9,086 bases of DNA from DATFMH01 sp035267045 (GCA_035267045.1 DATFMH010000196.1:1-9086); one strand, 5' to 3'. Positions 1 to 6,996 are shown, counted from the first letter of the stretch. Program-made: numbers and translations. Notes: generated by a model not told the origin, from the letters alone.

Positions 1-2
1 TT

Positions 3-968
3 TCAGGATATTGCCGGCCATTCATTTGGCACAACAAAACCCCGGCTGATTTCTGTCCATGTTGATTCCTTTAGCCGTTTTAGCTGGATAAGTAATAGAG
101 GATGGATATTTTGAGAAAAATGCCTGTTTATTTCTACCGGTACATTTGCTGTGCCAATACTTTTCTTATGTGATACATAACATTCCCTGGATAACCAACG
201 CCTTTTGGGTAATATAATCCATCGGTAAATGCCGGATAACTTCTTGATACATAATTCCAGTTCGTCATTAAAACACCACCAACCTTCCGGGTGTGTGGGA
301 TTGATAACTGGGTTACTATCAATGAATGATGTTGAATCTTTTTCATTTATATGCCGGAATAAATATCCTTTTATCAATAGTTCGGGGATCACCGAACCGA
401 TACCTAACTCATGCAAATATTCTCTACCGGCCTCATGCCAACCCAGCCGACACTGTTTATGTAACAGCTTATGATATTTTTTATCCAATCTGTCTGACGG
501 GTTAGGGCCGATCCAATCAGATAATCCGGGTTTTCCGCTGTTATTATTGTGATGCAAATAATATTTAACGGCTATTTCAAGATGATGGACTTCATCCTCC
601 CCCTTATACCGGTAAAGGAAATCAAACTCCCCAATAGTACGGTTATTCTTGTTTACCTGGATATTATTGGCTACCGAGTCAATTATGGAACTATGCTCAA
701 ACCAAAAAGCAACCAACTTTTCAAAATATGATCCCAAAAACCGGGTAGGGTTATTTGCAATGTATATCTCGAGTGATCCGGAATCTTTATCCAAATCAGT
801 AAGTAAGGAATTAAATCTTTTGTAATGGGATTGAAACCAGGTTTTGTTTAGAATCCTGATATCTTCATTTTGATCATTCTGAATAATCAGCGAAGGACTG
901 TTCAAAACCCACGCCAGATCTCTGACCGTTTTATTTCGGTAGGCGCATTGATAATTTTCCTCTGACAT
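3..968 (-). CDS. DUF1853 family protein with PD-(D/E)XK nuclease-like core
   Basis: Complete 321-residue gene whose TGA stop lies at positions 3-5. I place it in the DUF1853 family from conserved blocks: RDLAWVLNSPSL near the N-terminus (16-27), LGSYFEKLVAFWF (78-90), GEFDFL (113-118), HLEIAVKYYL (129-138) and GPNPSDRLDKK (154-164). The family has no established function. The order E114-x-D116, then a beta strand with E131 and K135, resembles the active site of PD-(D/E)XK nuclease-fold proteins; this is inference from motif shape, not a demonstrated activity. There is no signal peptide or membrane segment, so it is probably cytoplasmic. The length is normal for the family. The ATG at 968 is preceded by a strong AGGAG nine bases upstream, which fixes the start. 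It lies downstream of panCD on the same strand, behind a terminator, so transcription may depend on readthrough or on a promoter inside panD. Family call fairly sure; biochemical role unknown. Confidence 0.82.
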   Translation of the reverse strand: MSEENYQCAYRNKTVRDLAWVLNSPSLIIQNDQNEDIRILNKTWFQSHYKRFNSLLTDLDKDSGSLEIYIANNPTRFLGSYFEKLVAFWFEHSSIIDSVANNIQVNKNNRTIGEFDFLYRYKGEDEVHHLEIAVKYYLHHNNNSGKPGLSDWIGPNPSDRLDKKYHKLLHKQCRLGWHEAGREYLHELGIGSVIPELLIKGYLFRHINEKDSTSFIDSNPVINPTHPEGWWCFNDELELCIKKLSGIYRWIILPKRRWLSRECYVSHKKSIGTANVPVEINRHFSQNIHPLLLIQLKRLKESTWTEISRGFVVPNEWPAIS

Positions 969-977
969 ATATCATGG

Positions 978-984
978 CTCCTTT
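978..984 (-). promoter_or_regulatory. Strong ribosome binding site of the DUF1853 gene
   Basis: Read on the minus strand this is AAAGGAG, a near-perfect Shine-Dalgarno sequence nine bases before the ATG at 968. It starts immediately after the T-rich tail of the panD terminator, so hairpin, T-run and ribosome binding site follow one another without a gap. Several other genes here (E2, the Cys/Met enzyme, spmA, the M48 protease) lack a comparable site. Confidence 0.8.
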
Positions 985-1015
985 AAAAAGAAAAAGCCCC
1001 TGTATAAGGGGCTTT
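985..1015 (-). terminator. Intrinsic terminator after panD
   Basis: On the minus strand the sequence forms an 8-bp stem, AAAGCCCC (1015-1008) with GGGGCTTT (1000-993), around a 7-base loop, followed by a T-rich run TTTTTCTTTTT down to 985. It begins about 27 bases after the panD stop. On the plus strand the stem is followed by A's rather than T's, so it should act only for minus-strand transcription. It closes the panCD unit. Confidence 0.88.
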
Positions 1016-1041
1016 AAAAAAAATCATAACAGGTAACTATA

Positions 1042-1440
1042 TCAACTGTTCTCCGGAATTACCTCATTCGCGTATTTAGCTTCATTTAGTACTTGCACCG
1101 GATCATTATTCTTGTCCACCAAAACGATATGCGGTTTATGCTTTTTAGCTTCTTCCGGGGTCATGTCGGCATATGAAATAACTATAACTCTGTCACCGAG
1201 TTGTGCCAGACGTGCAGCCGGGCCATTCATACAAACTATGCGGCTGCCACGCGGTCCCGGTATGGTATACGTTTCCAAACGTGCACCATTATTAATATTA
1301 ACCACCTGTACCTTTTCGTAAGGCAACAAATTAGCAGTTTCCAGAAGTTCTTCATCGATGGTAATGCTCCCCTCGTAATAGAGGTTAGCCTCTGTAACCG
1401 TCAATTGATGTAACTTCGATTTAAACATTTTTATGGTCAT
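1042..1440 (-). CDS. panD: Aspartate 1-decarboxylase PanD (pyruvoyl enzyme precursor)
   Basis: Cytoplasmic enzyme that decarboxylates L-aspartate to beta-alanine, the amine half of pantothenate. It is made as a precursor that cleaves itself between Gly24 and Ser25, turning Ser25 into the pyruvoyl cofactor. With the start at 1440 the protein has 132 residues and the cleavage motif YYEGS falls exactly at Gly24-Ser25. Lys9, Tyr22, Arg54, Tyr58 and Asn72 also occupy the positions known from the E. coli enzyme. A longer reading from a TTG at 1455 would add five residues, but the ATG at 1440 has GAGG five bases upstream and matches the family length, so I prefer it. The C-terminus is a few residues longer than in E. 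coli (126). It lies 33 bases downstream of panC and is almost certainly co-transcribed with it; a terminator follows. No maturation factor (PanZ/PanM) gene is visible in the window. Confidence 0.97.
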   Translation of the reverse strand: MTIKMFKSKLHQLTVTEANLYYEGSITIDEELLETANLLPYEKVQVVNINNGARLETYTIPGPRGSRIVCMNGPAARLAQLGDRVIVISYADMTPEEAKKHKPHIVLVDKNNDPVQVLNEAKYANEVIPENS

Positions 1441-1445
1441 AATAT

Positions 1446-1449
1446 CCTC
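1446..1449 (-). promoter_or_regulatory. Ribosome binding site deciding the panD start
   Basis: GAGG on the minus strand, five bases before the ATG at 1440. It would lie inside the coding region if translation began at the upstream TTG (1455), so it favours the shorter, family-length PanD. Confidence 0.7.
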
Positions 1450-1473
1450 AATCAACCACGCATTTTAATACTT

Positions 1474-2322
1474 TTATACTGTAAAAATGATATTATCAAT
1501 AAGTCTTGTGCTACTTAAATAAACGGCTCCGGCAACTATATATTTCTTAGAATCATGCAACTGATCAACTGGCCGGAGCGTCTCGTAATCAACAACCTCA
1601 AGATAATCAATTTTAAATCCTTTTTCTCCGAGGAATTTTATTTGATCTTCAATAATATCAGGGACGACCGTTTTATCTACTTTAAGTCCTCTTACGGTAT
1701 TTTCCAGGCTTTGATGCAACGATGGGGCAATTTTCCTTTCATCTTCTGAGAGGTATTTATTACGGCTGCTTAATGCCAATCCGTCTTCTGCTCTAACAGT
1801 CTCTCCCATAACCATTTCCAGATCAAAATTCAGTTCATTGACCATCCTGTTTATGATGATAAATTGTTGAATATCTTTTTGCCCGAACACTGCATAATCC
1901 GGTTGAATAATATTAAACAGTTTACTTACGATCAGTAATACTCCCTGAAAATGTTGGGGCCTTGAACGTCCACACAAATGATCTCTTAATTCATCGATTT
2001 CAAAGCGGATAAAATGTTCCGGTAAATACATTTCTGAATCATCCGGGCAAAAAACATATTTCACCCCTTCGTTCTCACAGGTTGCTAAATCAATTTCAAG
2101 CTGCCTGGGATAAGCACTAAAATCTTCATTCGGCCCGAACTGTGTTGGATTTACATAAATTGAAACAATGACTGTATCAGCTTTTTCACGGGCTTTTCTG
2201 ATAAGTGAAAGATGACCTTCATGAAGAGCCCCCATCGTCGGCACGAAAGCTATTAATGACCCATTTTGTTTTTCACGGCGAATGACGCCCCTGATATCTT
2301 TAATCTTATTTATTGCTTCCAT
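1474..2322 (-). CDS. panC: Pantothenate synthetase PanC
   Basis: Cytoplasmic ligase that condenses pantoate and beta-alanine using ATP, giving pantothenate, AMP and diphosphate; the last step of pantothenate synthesis. The 282-residue length matches the family (E. coli 283). Visible signatures are the nucleotide-binding PTMGALHEGH (28-37, HxGH-type), VNPTQFGPNEDF (57-68), GRSRPQHFQGV (118-128), VFGQKD (145-150) and the second ATP-site segment DGLALSSRN (180-188). The C-terminal ending AVYLSSTRLIDNI is also typical. The ATG at 2322 is preceded by AGGAAGAA. PanD, which supplies its beta-alanine substrate, follows 33 bases downstream, so the two form an operon. Genes for pantoate synthesis (panB, panE) are not in the window. 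An upstream terminator at 2361-2394 separates it from the E2 gene, so it needs its own promoter in the short gap between. Confidence 0.98.
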   Translation of the reverse strand: MEAINKIKDIRGVIRREKQNGSLIAFVPTMGALHEGHLSLIRKAREKADTVIVSIYVNPTQFGPNEDFSAYPRQLEIDLATCENEGVKYVFCPDDSEMYLPEHFIRFEIDELRDHLCGRSRPQHFQGVLLIVSKLFNIIQPDYAVFGQKDIQQFIIINRMVNELNFDLEMVMGETVRAEDGLALSSRNKYLSEDERKIAPSLHQSLENTVRGLKVDKTVVPDIIEDQIKFLGEKGFKIDYLEVVDYETLRPVDQLHDSKKYIVAGAVYLSSTRLIDNIIFTV

Positions 2323-2350
2323 TTCTTCCTAACCCTAGAATATTTTCCCA

Positions 2351-2358
2351 CAAAAATA
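2351..2358 (-). promoter_or_regulatory. Possible -7 box of the panCD promoter
   Basis: On the minus strand TATTTTTG fits the Bacteroidota -7 consensus TAnnTTTG and would place transcription start about 20 bases before the panC ATG. It sits between the E2 terminator and panC, where a promoter is required if the terminator is efficient. I do not see a clear -33 TTTG at the usual distance, and the stretch is T-rich, so a chance match is possible. Confidence 0.3.
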
Positions 2359-2360
2359 AC

Positions 2361-2394
2361 AAAAAAAACGGCACAGAAAGGTATCCGCGCCGTT
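2361..2394 (-). terminator. Intrinsic terminator after the E2 gene
   Basis: On the minus strand AACGGCGC (2394-2387) pairs with GTGCCGTT (2374-2367), eight pairs including one G-T, around a 12-base loop. The stem runs directly into a further six T's (2366-2361). It lies about 30 bases after the E2 stop codon and ends that transcript before panC. Confidence 0.88.
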
Positions 2395-2424
2395 AATTAA
2401 ATCCTTAAAATTCAAGCTCATTTG

Positions 2425-3876
2425 TCAGATGCTTCGATTTACGTCGAAATTTTCGAGCAATTCCTTAACTCGTTGTAAGAAAGCACCACCATGAGCACCA
2501 TCAATAATCCGGTGATCATAACTCATGGAAAGATACATCATATGCCTAATAGCAATGACATCACCATTTTCCGTTTCCATGACCACAGGTTTCTTTTCAA
2601 TCACACCTGTACCAAATATGGCAACCTGGGGTTGATTGATGATAGGTGTTCCCATCAGGTTTCCAACACTGCCATAATTTGTGAGCGTAAATGTTCCTCC
2701 TACGAGATCATCAGGTGACAGGTTCTTACTTCGCGCCTTCTGAGCCAGTTCATGTACTTTCTGCGCCAGGCCATGAATATTTAACTGTCCGGCATTTTTA
2801 ATAACCGGTACAATTAAACCACCGGTACCTGATTCACCGAGAGCTACGGCAAGGCCGTAATTAATATCCCGCTTCAGGATAATTTGATCACCGTCAACGG
2901 AACTGTTGATGAGTGGGAATTCCCTGATAGCCTGGATAGTGGATTCAATAAAGAATGGAGTGAATGTTAATTTAAAGCCATTTTCACGATAAAATTGTTC
3001 TTTATGTTTATTCCGGTAATTAACAAGCTTCGTCACATCAGCTTCTGCAAATGTAGTAACGTGTGCTGAAGTTTGTTTGGACCTAATCATATGATCAGCG
3101 ATCACCTTACGCATACGGTCCATTTTAATTATTTCTACATTCTCTTTCGGCCAATCGACCTTGATCTCGCCGGCCCTGATCTGCTCTTCACTTGTCGGGG
3201 CATACGATGGCTGTTGTGGCCTGGGAGCTTCTTTGGAAACCGGTTTACTCAATCCGGATGGTTGAGCAACTTTACCCGATTTTCTTTGCTCGATATAATT
3301 GAGAATATCATCTTTGGAGACACGGCCCTGATTTCCTGAGCCTTCAATTGTTTCCAATTCTTCCTGGGAGATTCCCTCCTCTTTGGCGATAGATCGAACT
3401 AATGGTGAATAAAAACGTCCGTCACTTCCCCTTCTTTGAGGTGGAGTTGTACCTTCGACTGATGCCGGGGCAGGTGCGGCTTGCCCATTGGCTTTCGTGA
3501 CTTCGGGCTCAGCTTTTTCTTCTGTAACCACGGGCTCTTTTTTCGCTTCAACGGCAGGCTCGCCGGCAGGTTCTTCTTCTTCAGCAGCTTCTTTCGTTTC
3601 AGCCTGACTTTCACCGGCTGATGCAGCAGCGCCGGCGTCTGTTTCAATAATAGCTATTGGCTTACCCACCTCAACAGTATCTCCCTCTTCAGCTAAAATC
3701 TCTACAATCGTACCAGCGATAGGTGCCGGAACTTCGGAATCTACTTTATCAGTAGCTATTTCCAGGACGGTTTCATCTTGCTCTACGGTCTCACCAACTT
3801 TTTTCTTCCATTCTATAACGGTTCCTTCCATTATAGACTCGCCCATTTTGGGCATTACCATTTCTTCTCTTGCCAT
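2425..3876 (-). CDS. Dihydrolipoamide acyltransferase (E2) of a 2-oxo acid dehydrogenase complex
   Basis: Core E2 subunit that carries the acyl group on a lipoyl arm and transfers it to coenzyme A. The 483 residues show the standard order. An N-terminal lipoyl domain (about 4-78) has the lipoylated lysine at K44 in ATDKVDSE. An Ala/Glu/Pro/Lys-rich linker follows (about 80-152). A peripheral subunit-binding domain (about 156-196, YSPLVRSIAKEEGIS...GRVSKDDIL) comes next, then a second Pro/Ser/Lys-rich linker (198-232). The catalytic acyltransferase domain (about 245-480) has GTFTLTNYGSVG (394-405) and the active-site SYDHRIIDG with H455 and D459. There is one lipoyl domain. The style resembles branched-chain or generic E2 proteins of Bacteroidota, but substrate (pyruvate, 2-oxoglutarate or branched-chain acids) cannot be decided because no E1 or E3 gene is adjacent. 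The ATG at 3876 has no Shine-Dalgarno sequence; the start is supported by the N-terminal lipoyl-domain alignment. A terminator follows. Confidence 0.96.
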   Translation of the reverse strand: MAREEMVMPKMGESIMEGTVIEWKKKVGETVEQDETVLEIATDKVDSEVPAPIAGTIVEILAEEGDTVEVGKPIAIIETDAGAAASAGESQAETKEAAEEEEPAGEPAVEAKKEPVVTEEKAEPEVTKANGQAAPAPASVEGTTPPQRRGSDGRFYSPLVRSIAKEEGISQEELETIEGSGNQGRVSKDDILNYIEQRKSGKVAQPSGLSKPVSKEAPRPQQPSYAPTSEEQIRAGEIKVDWPKENVEIIKMDRMRKVIADHMIRSKQTSAHVTTFAEADVTKLVNYRNKHKEQFYRENGFKLTFTPFFIESTIQAIREFPLINSSVDGDQIILKRDINYGLAVALGESGTGGLIVPVIKNAGQLNIHGLAQKVHELAQKARSKNLSPDDLVGGTFTLTNYGSVGNLMGTPIINQPQVAIFGTGVIEKKPVVMETENGDVIAIRHMMYLSMSYDHRIIDGAHGGAFLQRVKELLENFDVNRSI

Positions 3877-4242
3877 TACTTAAAAATCTATGTGTAATTT
3901 CGATTTAACGTTCGACTAAAAATATTCGATATTCTTTTGATTTTCCGACTTATAAAATCCGAATTTTACTATTTAGATCAAAATAAACTGGAACCGCTTT
4001 TTTCCACCATTTCCCATAACAAAACAGGATTCCAATATATTCACAGGTAATAAAGTTACGGTTTATAAAGGGACATTGTATAATTAAATTTTCTTCTCGA
4101 TGCCATCTGAGAATTAATTTTGATACAACTTTTAAAGATACTCAATGACCTGCACCACATAACACCATAATAAATGGGTATGTATACCTTGTAACTGGAT
4201 TCAACAGATTATCGTTTACAATACGGTTTTTTATTTAAAATA
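3877..4242. other. 366-base AT-rich intergenic region without a gene
   Basis: Gap between the E2 start and the end of the Cys/Met enzyme gene, both on the minus strand. I see no open reading frame of useful length, no tRNA and no clear terminator for the upstream gene. It should contain the E2 promoter, but no candidate stands out. Two weak inverted repeats are present: AATAT-TCG-ATATT at 3921-3933, about 45 bases upstream of the E2 start, and GGTAT-GT-ATACC at 4177-4188. Both are short and could be chance in AT-rich DNA. Confidence 0.6.
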
Positions 4243-5361
4243 TTATGCCAAAGCCTGGTTTATATCCGCAATAAGATCGTCCGGATGTTCCAATCCGACC
4301 GATAATCGAATCAATCGCGGTGAAGCCGGGGAATGCTCTCCCTCACTCGATTTGCGGTGCTCCCAGGTACTCTCCACACCACCCAGGCTGGTAGCCCGTG
4401 TAATTAATTGCGACCTGGAAACGACCTTAAGCGCATCCTTCTCGTCTCCTTTAACGAGAAATGAAATCATACCGCCATACCCATTCATCTGTTTGGATGC
4501 TATATCATGTCCCTCATGTCCGGGTAAACCCGGATAATAGACCTCCTCTATTTTAGGGTGTTCATTCAAAAACTCTGCCACTTTACCCGCATTAATTGAA
4601 TGCCCCCTCATACGATACGGCAATGTTTTGATACTCCGCTGAAGCAGCCAGCAATCAAAAGGTGATGGAACGGCTCCGTTCAGTCGCTGAATCGATCTGA
4701 TACGCTCATAATTATCATCTTCGCTGGCTGTAATGACCGCACCACCCAGAATATCACTATGTCCCCCCAGATACTTTGTAGTTGAATGCATTACCAGATC
4801 GGCTCCTGATTTTAACGGTTGCTGCAGTATTGGTGTCAGCCATGTATTATCCACACACACTTTTACGCCTTTTTCATGTGCTACCTTGCAAACCGCTTTG
4901 ATATCCGTTATGTGCAACATTGGGTTTGAAGGTGTTTCCAACCAGATCAATTTACTTTCGGTTTTTATGGCATCCGCTACATCACTAATCTTGCGCATAT
5001 CCACGAATGAACATTGCATACCCCATTTGGACATAAATTCCGATAATAATTTCCTGGTTCCGTGGTATACGTCGAGAGGAGCAATGACATGATCGCCCGG
5101 CTTTAATGCCTGAAAAACGGCTGATATCGCCGCCATACCCGAGGAAAACGAAACGGCCTCTTTCCCGCCTTCCAATTCGGCCAATAACGCTTCAAGCTGC
5201 CTGCGATTAGGATTATCATGACGCGTGTAACTGAACTGATCCGCACTTAACCCGGATTCCGGATGTTCAAAAATTGTGCTGGGGTATATCGGAGACATCA
5301 CAGAGTGGTGTTCTCTCTCCGTTTCCATTCCGGCGTGAATGGCAAGCGTCTCAAAATGCAT
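4243..5361 (-). CDS. PLP-dependent Cys/Met metabolism enzyme (cystathionine gamma-synthase/lyase family)
   Basis: Complete 372-residue fold-type I PLP enzyme of the transsulfuration group. Visible family landmarks are TLAIHAG at the N-terminus (5-11), Y45-x-R47, which contacts the cofactor phosphate of the partner subunit, and SSGMAA (73-78). Others are the ring-stacking Y99 in DVYHGT, D171 in VDNTW pairing with the pyridine nitrogen, the Schiff-base lysine K196 in HSTTKYLGGHSD, and SLGGVES (325-331). The family includes cystathionine gamma-synthase, cystathionine gamma- and beta-lyase, O-acylhomoserine sulfhydrylase and methionine gamma-lyase; sequence reading alone cannot choose. The site where classical methionine gamma-lyases carry a cysteine (YGC) is Gly101 here, which argues against that activity. 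After SLGGVES the sequence continues TWEHR instead of the common LxEHP, marking a subfamily. The protein starts just before the conserved block, supporting the ATG at 5361, though no Shine-Dalgarno sequence is present. No sulfur-metabolism partner gene is adjacent. Confidence 0.93.
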   Translation of the reverse strand: MHFETLAIHAGMETEREHHSVMSPIYPSTIFEHPESGLSADQFSYTRHDNPNRRQLEALLAELEGGKEAVSFSSGMAAISAVFQALKPGDHVIAPLDVYHGTRKLLSEFMSKWGMQCSFVDMRKISDVADAIKTESKLIWLETPSNPMLHITDIKAVCKVAHEKGVKVCVDNTWLTPILQQPLKSGADLVMHSTTKYLGGHSDILGGAVITASEDDNYERIRSIQRLNGAVPSPFDCWLLQRSIKTLPYRMRGHSINAGKVAEFLNEHPKIEEVYYPGLPGHEGHDIASKQMNGYGGMISFLVKGDEKDALKVVSRSQLITRATSLGGVESTWEHRKSSEGEHSPASPRLIRLSVGLEHPDDLIADINQALA

Positions 5362-5546
5362 TTGATTCTATATTTAAAGTTCCGGTTATTATTTTCTCCA
5401 CAAATTAATAAACTCAAACCAGAAAATTTATTTCCTTTAATTATTTACTGACACAATTATTTTGTATAAAACATTACAGTTGCTATTATTTTTCTGACGA
5501 CATCATCAGCCTATTGCTGTGATTCCCAATTTTCATATATTCCGAC

Positions 5547-6470
5547 ATGCTAAACTACATTTGGGCCGGCTTAATAATTATTAGTCTTGTTTTCGCTTCT
5601 GTTCAGGATACCCATGATCTTGTGGTAAATAAATATCACAATGGGGAGTCTCAGGAGGTTACCGTCCGGTTTCCACGTAATTTTTCGCCTGACAAACAAC
5701 AAAGTGTGCTGTTCAAAACGTCCGGTATGGATAGCATGGTTGCCGCCAAATGGCATCAAACAGATAAAGGAACGGAATTAATCGTACCCGTTTCCAAGTC
5801 CTTACCTGATCACTGGCAAACCGTAGCTAACTTATATGACAGTAATTCTCACGATCATCTCCGGGCAAAAGTGCTGAATGGCGGAAGCCTGCAATCGGGT
5901 ATGTACAAAGTAATGCTTCCATCCGTAAAATTTGTCAAATTACGGGCCATTACTAAGGCAGCATTCAATATGGCCGATTTTGCCGTAAAACTGGCCATAG
6001 GGCTAATAGGGGTCATGGCTTTCTGGCTCGGACTCATGCGCATCGCAGATAAAAGCGGTTTAATGTATAAGCTCGTGAAAGTTGTGAATCCTTTCCTGCG
6101 ATTTCTGTTTCCAAATGTTCCAAAAGATCATCCCGCATTTGGAGCTATAAGTTTGAACCTTGCCGCCAATATCCTTGGATTAGGAAATGCAGCCACGCCT
6201 CTCGGTATTAAAGCCATGGAGGAATTACAAAAATTAAATCCGGAAAAAGATACGGCTACCAATGCCATGTGTATGTTTTTGACCATCAACACCGCCAGTG
6301 TTCAGTTAGTCCCTCCGGTCACTCTTGTTGCATTGATGGGGATTCGTATCGGTCATCTTTTGATAGGGATTATACTTGCAACGGCCACTTCGCTGGTCAT
6401 AGGAATTATGGCGGCCAAGTTATATTCTTACCGTTACCCGGATGAACCAATACCTGAAACGGAGAGTTGA
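5547..6470 (+). CDS. spmA: SpmA-like nucleoside-recognition (Gate) membrane protein with inserted soluble domain
   Basis: The 307-residue protein matches Bacillus SpmA at both ends. MLNYIWAGLIIISLVFA (1-17) corresponds to the SpmA N-terminus and fixes the start. From about residue 134 on come AFWLGLMRIADKSG (158-171), FPNVPKDHPAFGA (188-200) and GLGNAATPLGIKAME (211-225), with hydrophobic helices at about 146-164, 240-264 and 268-292. Between the first helix and the rest lies an extra, mostly polar segment (about 22-132) that Bacillus SpmA (about 196 residues) lacks. Its alternating hydrophobic pattern suggests a small beta-rich domain, on the opposite side of the membrane from the N-terminus. 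In Bacillus SpmA/SpmB affect spore core dehydration; this organism is probably not a spore former, so the role is unknown, perhaps transport across the inner membrane. The TGA is one base before spmB. No Shine-Dalgarno sequence precedes the ATG. A TTTG at 5461-5464 and T-rich TATTATTTTT at 5484-5493 could be a Bacteroidota-type promoter, weakly supported. Confidence 0.9.
   Translation: MLNYIWAGLIIISLVFASVQDTHDLVVNKYHNGESQEVTVRFPRNFSPDKQQSVLFKTSGMDSMVAAKWHQTDKGTELIVPVSKSLPDHWQTVANLYDSNSHDHLRAKVLNGGSLQSGMYKVMLPSVKFVKLRAITKAAFNMADFAVKLAIGLIGVMAFWLGLMRIADKSGLMYKLVKVVNPFLRFLFPNVPKDHPAFGAISLNLAANILGLGNAATPLGIKAMEELQKLNPEKDTATNAMCMFLTINTASVQLVPPVTLVALMGIRIGHLLIGIILATATSLVIGIMAAKLYSYRYPDEPIPETES
6461..6466 (+). 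promoter_or_regulatory. Ribosome binding site deciding the spmB start
   Basis: GGAGAG inside the last codons of spmA; its GGAG core ends seven bases before the ATG at 6472. It supports starting spmB after the spmA stop rather than at the in-frame ATG at 6442, which would overlap spmA by 29 bases and add ten polar residues absent from homologues. Confidence 0.75.
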
Positions 6471-6471
6471 T

Positions 6472-6996
6472 ATGCAAACTGTCTCCATATTCATATTACC
6501 CCTGTTGATAGTTCTCATACCCTTATATGGCCTTGTTAAAAAGGTGCCCGTCTATGAGGAATTTGTGGAAGGTGCCAAAGAGGGATTTGAGATCGGCGTA
6601 AAAATTATCCCTTATCTGGTCGCTATACTCTTCGCCATCGGGATGTTCCGTGCAAGCGGTGCCATGCAATGGATCATTAAGGGCCTGCACCCTATTCTTT
6701 CATTGGTCCACTTCCCGGCTGAAGTGTTACCCATGGCGATTATGCGTCCTCTAACGGGTAGCGGGTCGGTAGGCGTTTTAGCCGATATGATTAAACACTA
6801 TGGAGAAGGCTCGATTTATGTTACTATCGCCGCCATTATGTTCGGCTCCACTGAAACGACTTTCTATGTCCTGGCAGTCTATTTCGGGGCCGTTAACATC
6901 AAGAAAACACGTTATGCCGTACAAGCCGGACTCATTGCGGACGCCGCCGGTATCATATCCGCCGTCATCTTCGGCTACATGCTTTATGGGAAATGA
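6472..6996 (+). CDS. spmB: SpmB-like nucleoside-recognition (Gate) membrane protein
   Basis: Partner of the SpmA-like protein. It has 174 residues from the ATG at 6472, close to Bacillus SpmB (178), and aligns along its whole length. Recognisable segments are an N-terminal membrane helix ending in YGLVKKVPVYEEFVEGAKEG (19-38), IIPYLVAILFAIGMFRASGA (45-64), FPAEVLPMAIMRPLTGSGSVG (81-101) and FGSTETTFYVLAVYFGAV (124-141). A final hydrophobic helix lies at about 152-172. The MRPLTGSGS and GSTETTFYV stretches are the family hallmarks. It sits in the inner membrane and probably works with SpmA, because the two genes are separated by one base and are also paired or fused in other bacteria. The substrate is not known. 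The gene converges with the M48 protease gene, and no clear T-run terminator follows it. Confidence 0.94.
   Translation: MQTVSIFILPLLIVLIPLYGLVKKVPVYEEFVEGAKEGFEIGVKIIPYLVAILFAIGMFRASGAMQWIIKGLHPILSLVHFPAEVLPMAIMRPLTGSGSVGVLADMIKHYGEGSIYVTIAAIMFGSTETTFYVLAVYFGAVNIKKTRYAVQAGLIADAAGIISAVIFGYMLYGK

Noticed and set aside
229..474. 81-residue open frame on the plus strand
   Set aside because: Antisense to the DUF1853 gene, whose motifs and ribosome binding site are clear.
1441..1455. TTG-initiated N-terminal extension of PanD
   Set aside because: It spans the GAGG ribosome binding site, and the ATG at 1440 puts Gly24-Ser25 at the family position.
3073..3339. 88-residue open frame on the plus strand
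   Set aside because: Antisense shadow of the E2 binding and catalytic domains.
3399..3647. 82-residue Lys/Pro-rich frame on the minus strand
   Set aside because: Frame-shifted reading of the low-complexity E2 linker; composition explained by the linker codons.
4042..4080. Plus-strand TATAAT-like promoter near 4080
   Set aside because: The -35 match is poor and no plus-strand gene follows for over a kilobase; expected by chance in AT-rich DNA.
4090..4150. Tiny peptide frames in the 3877-4242 gap
   Set aside because: All under about 20 codons, with no ribosome binding site or recognisable product.
4177..4188. GGTAT-GT-ATACC inverted repeat as a terminator or operator
   Set aside because: Only five base pairs, two-base loop and no T-run; noted in the intergenic entry only.
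4733..5092. 119-residue open frame on the plus strand
   Set aside because: Antisense to the strongly supported Cys/Met enzyme gene; no family features and no ribosome binding site.
6442..6471. Upstream ATG giving an SpmB overlapping spmA
   Set aside because: Adds ten charged residues not in SpmB; the GGAGAG site and family alignment favour 6472.
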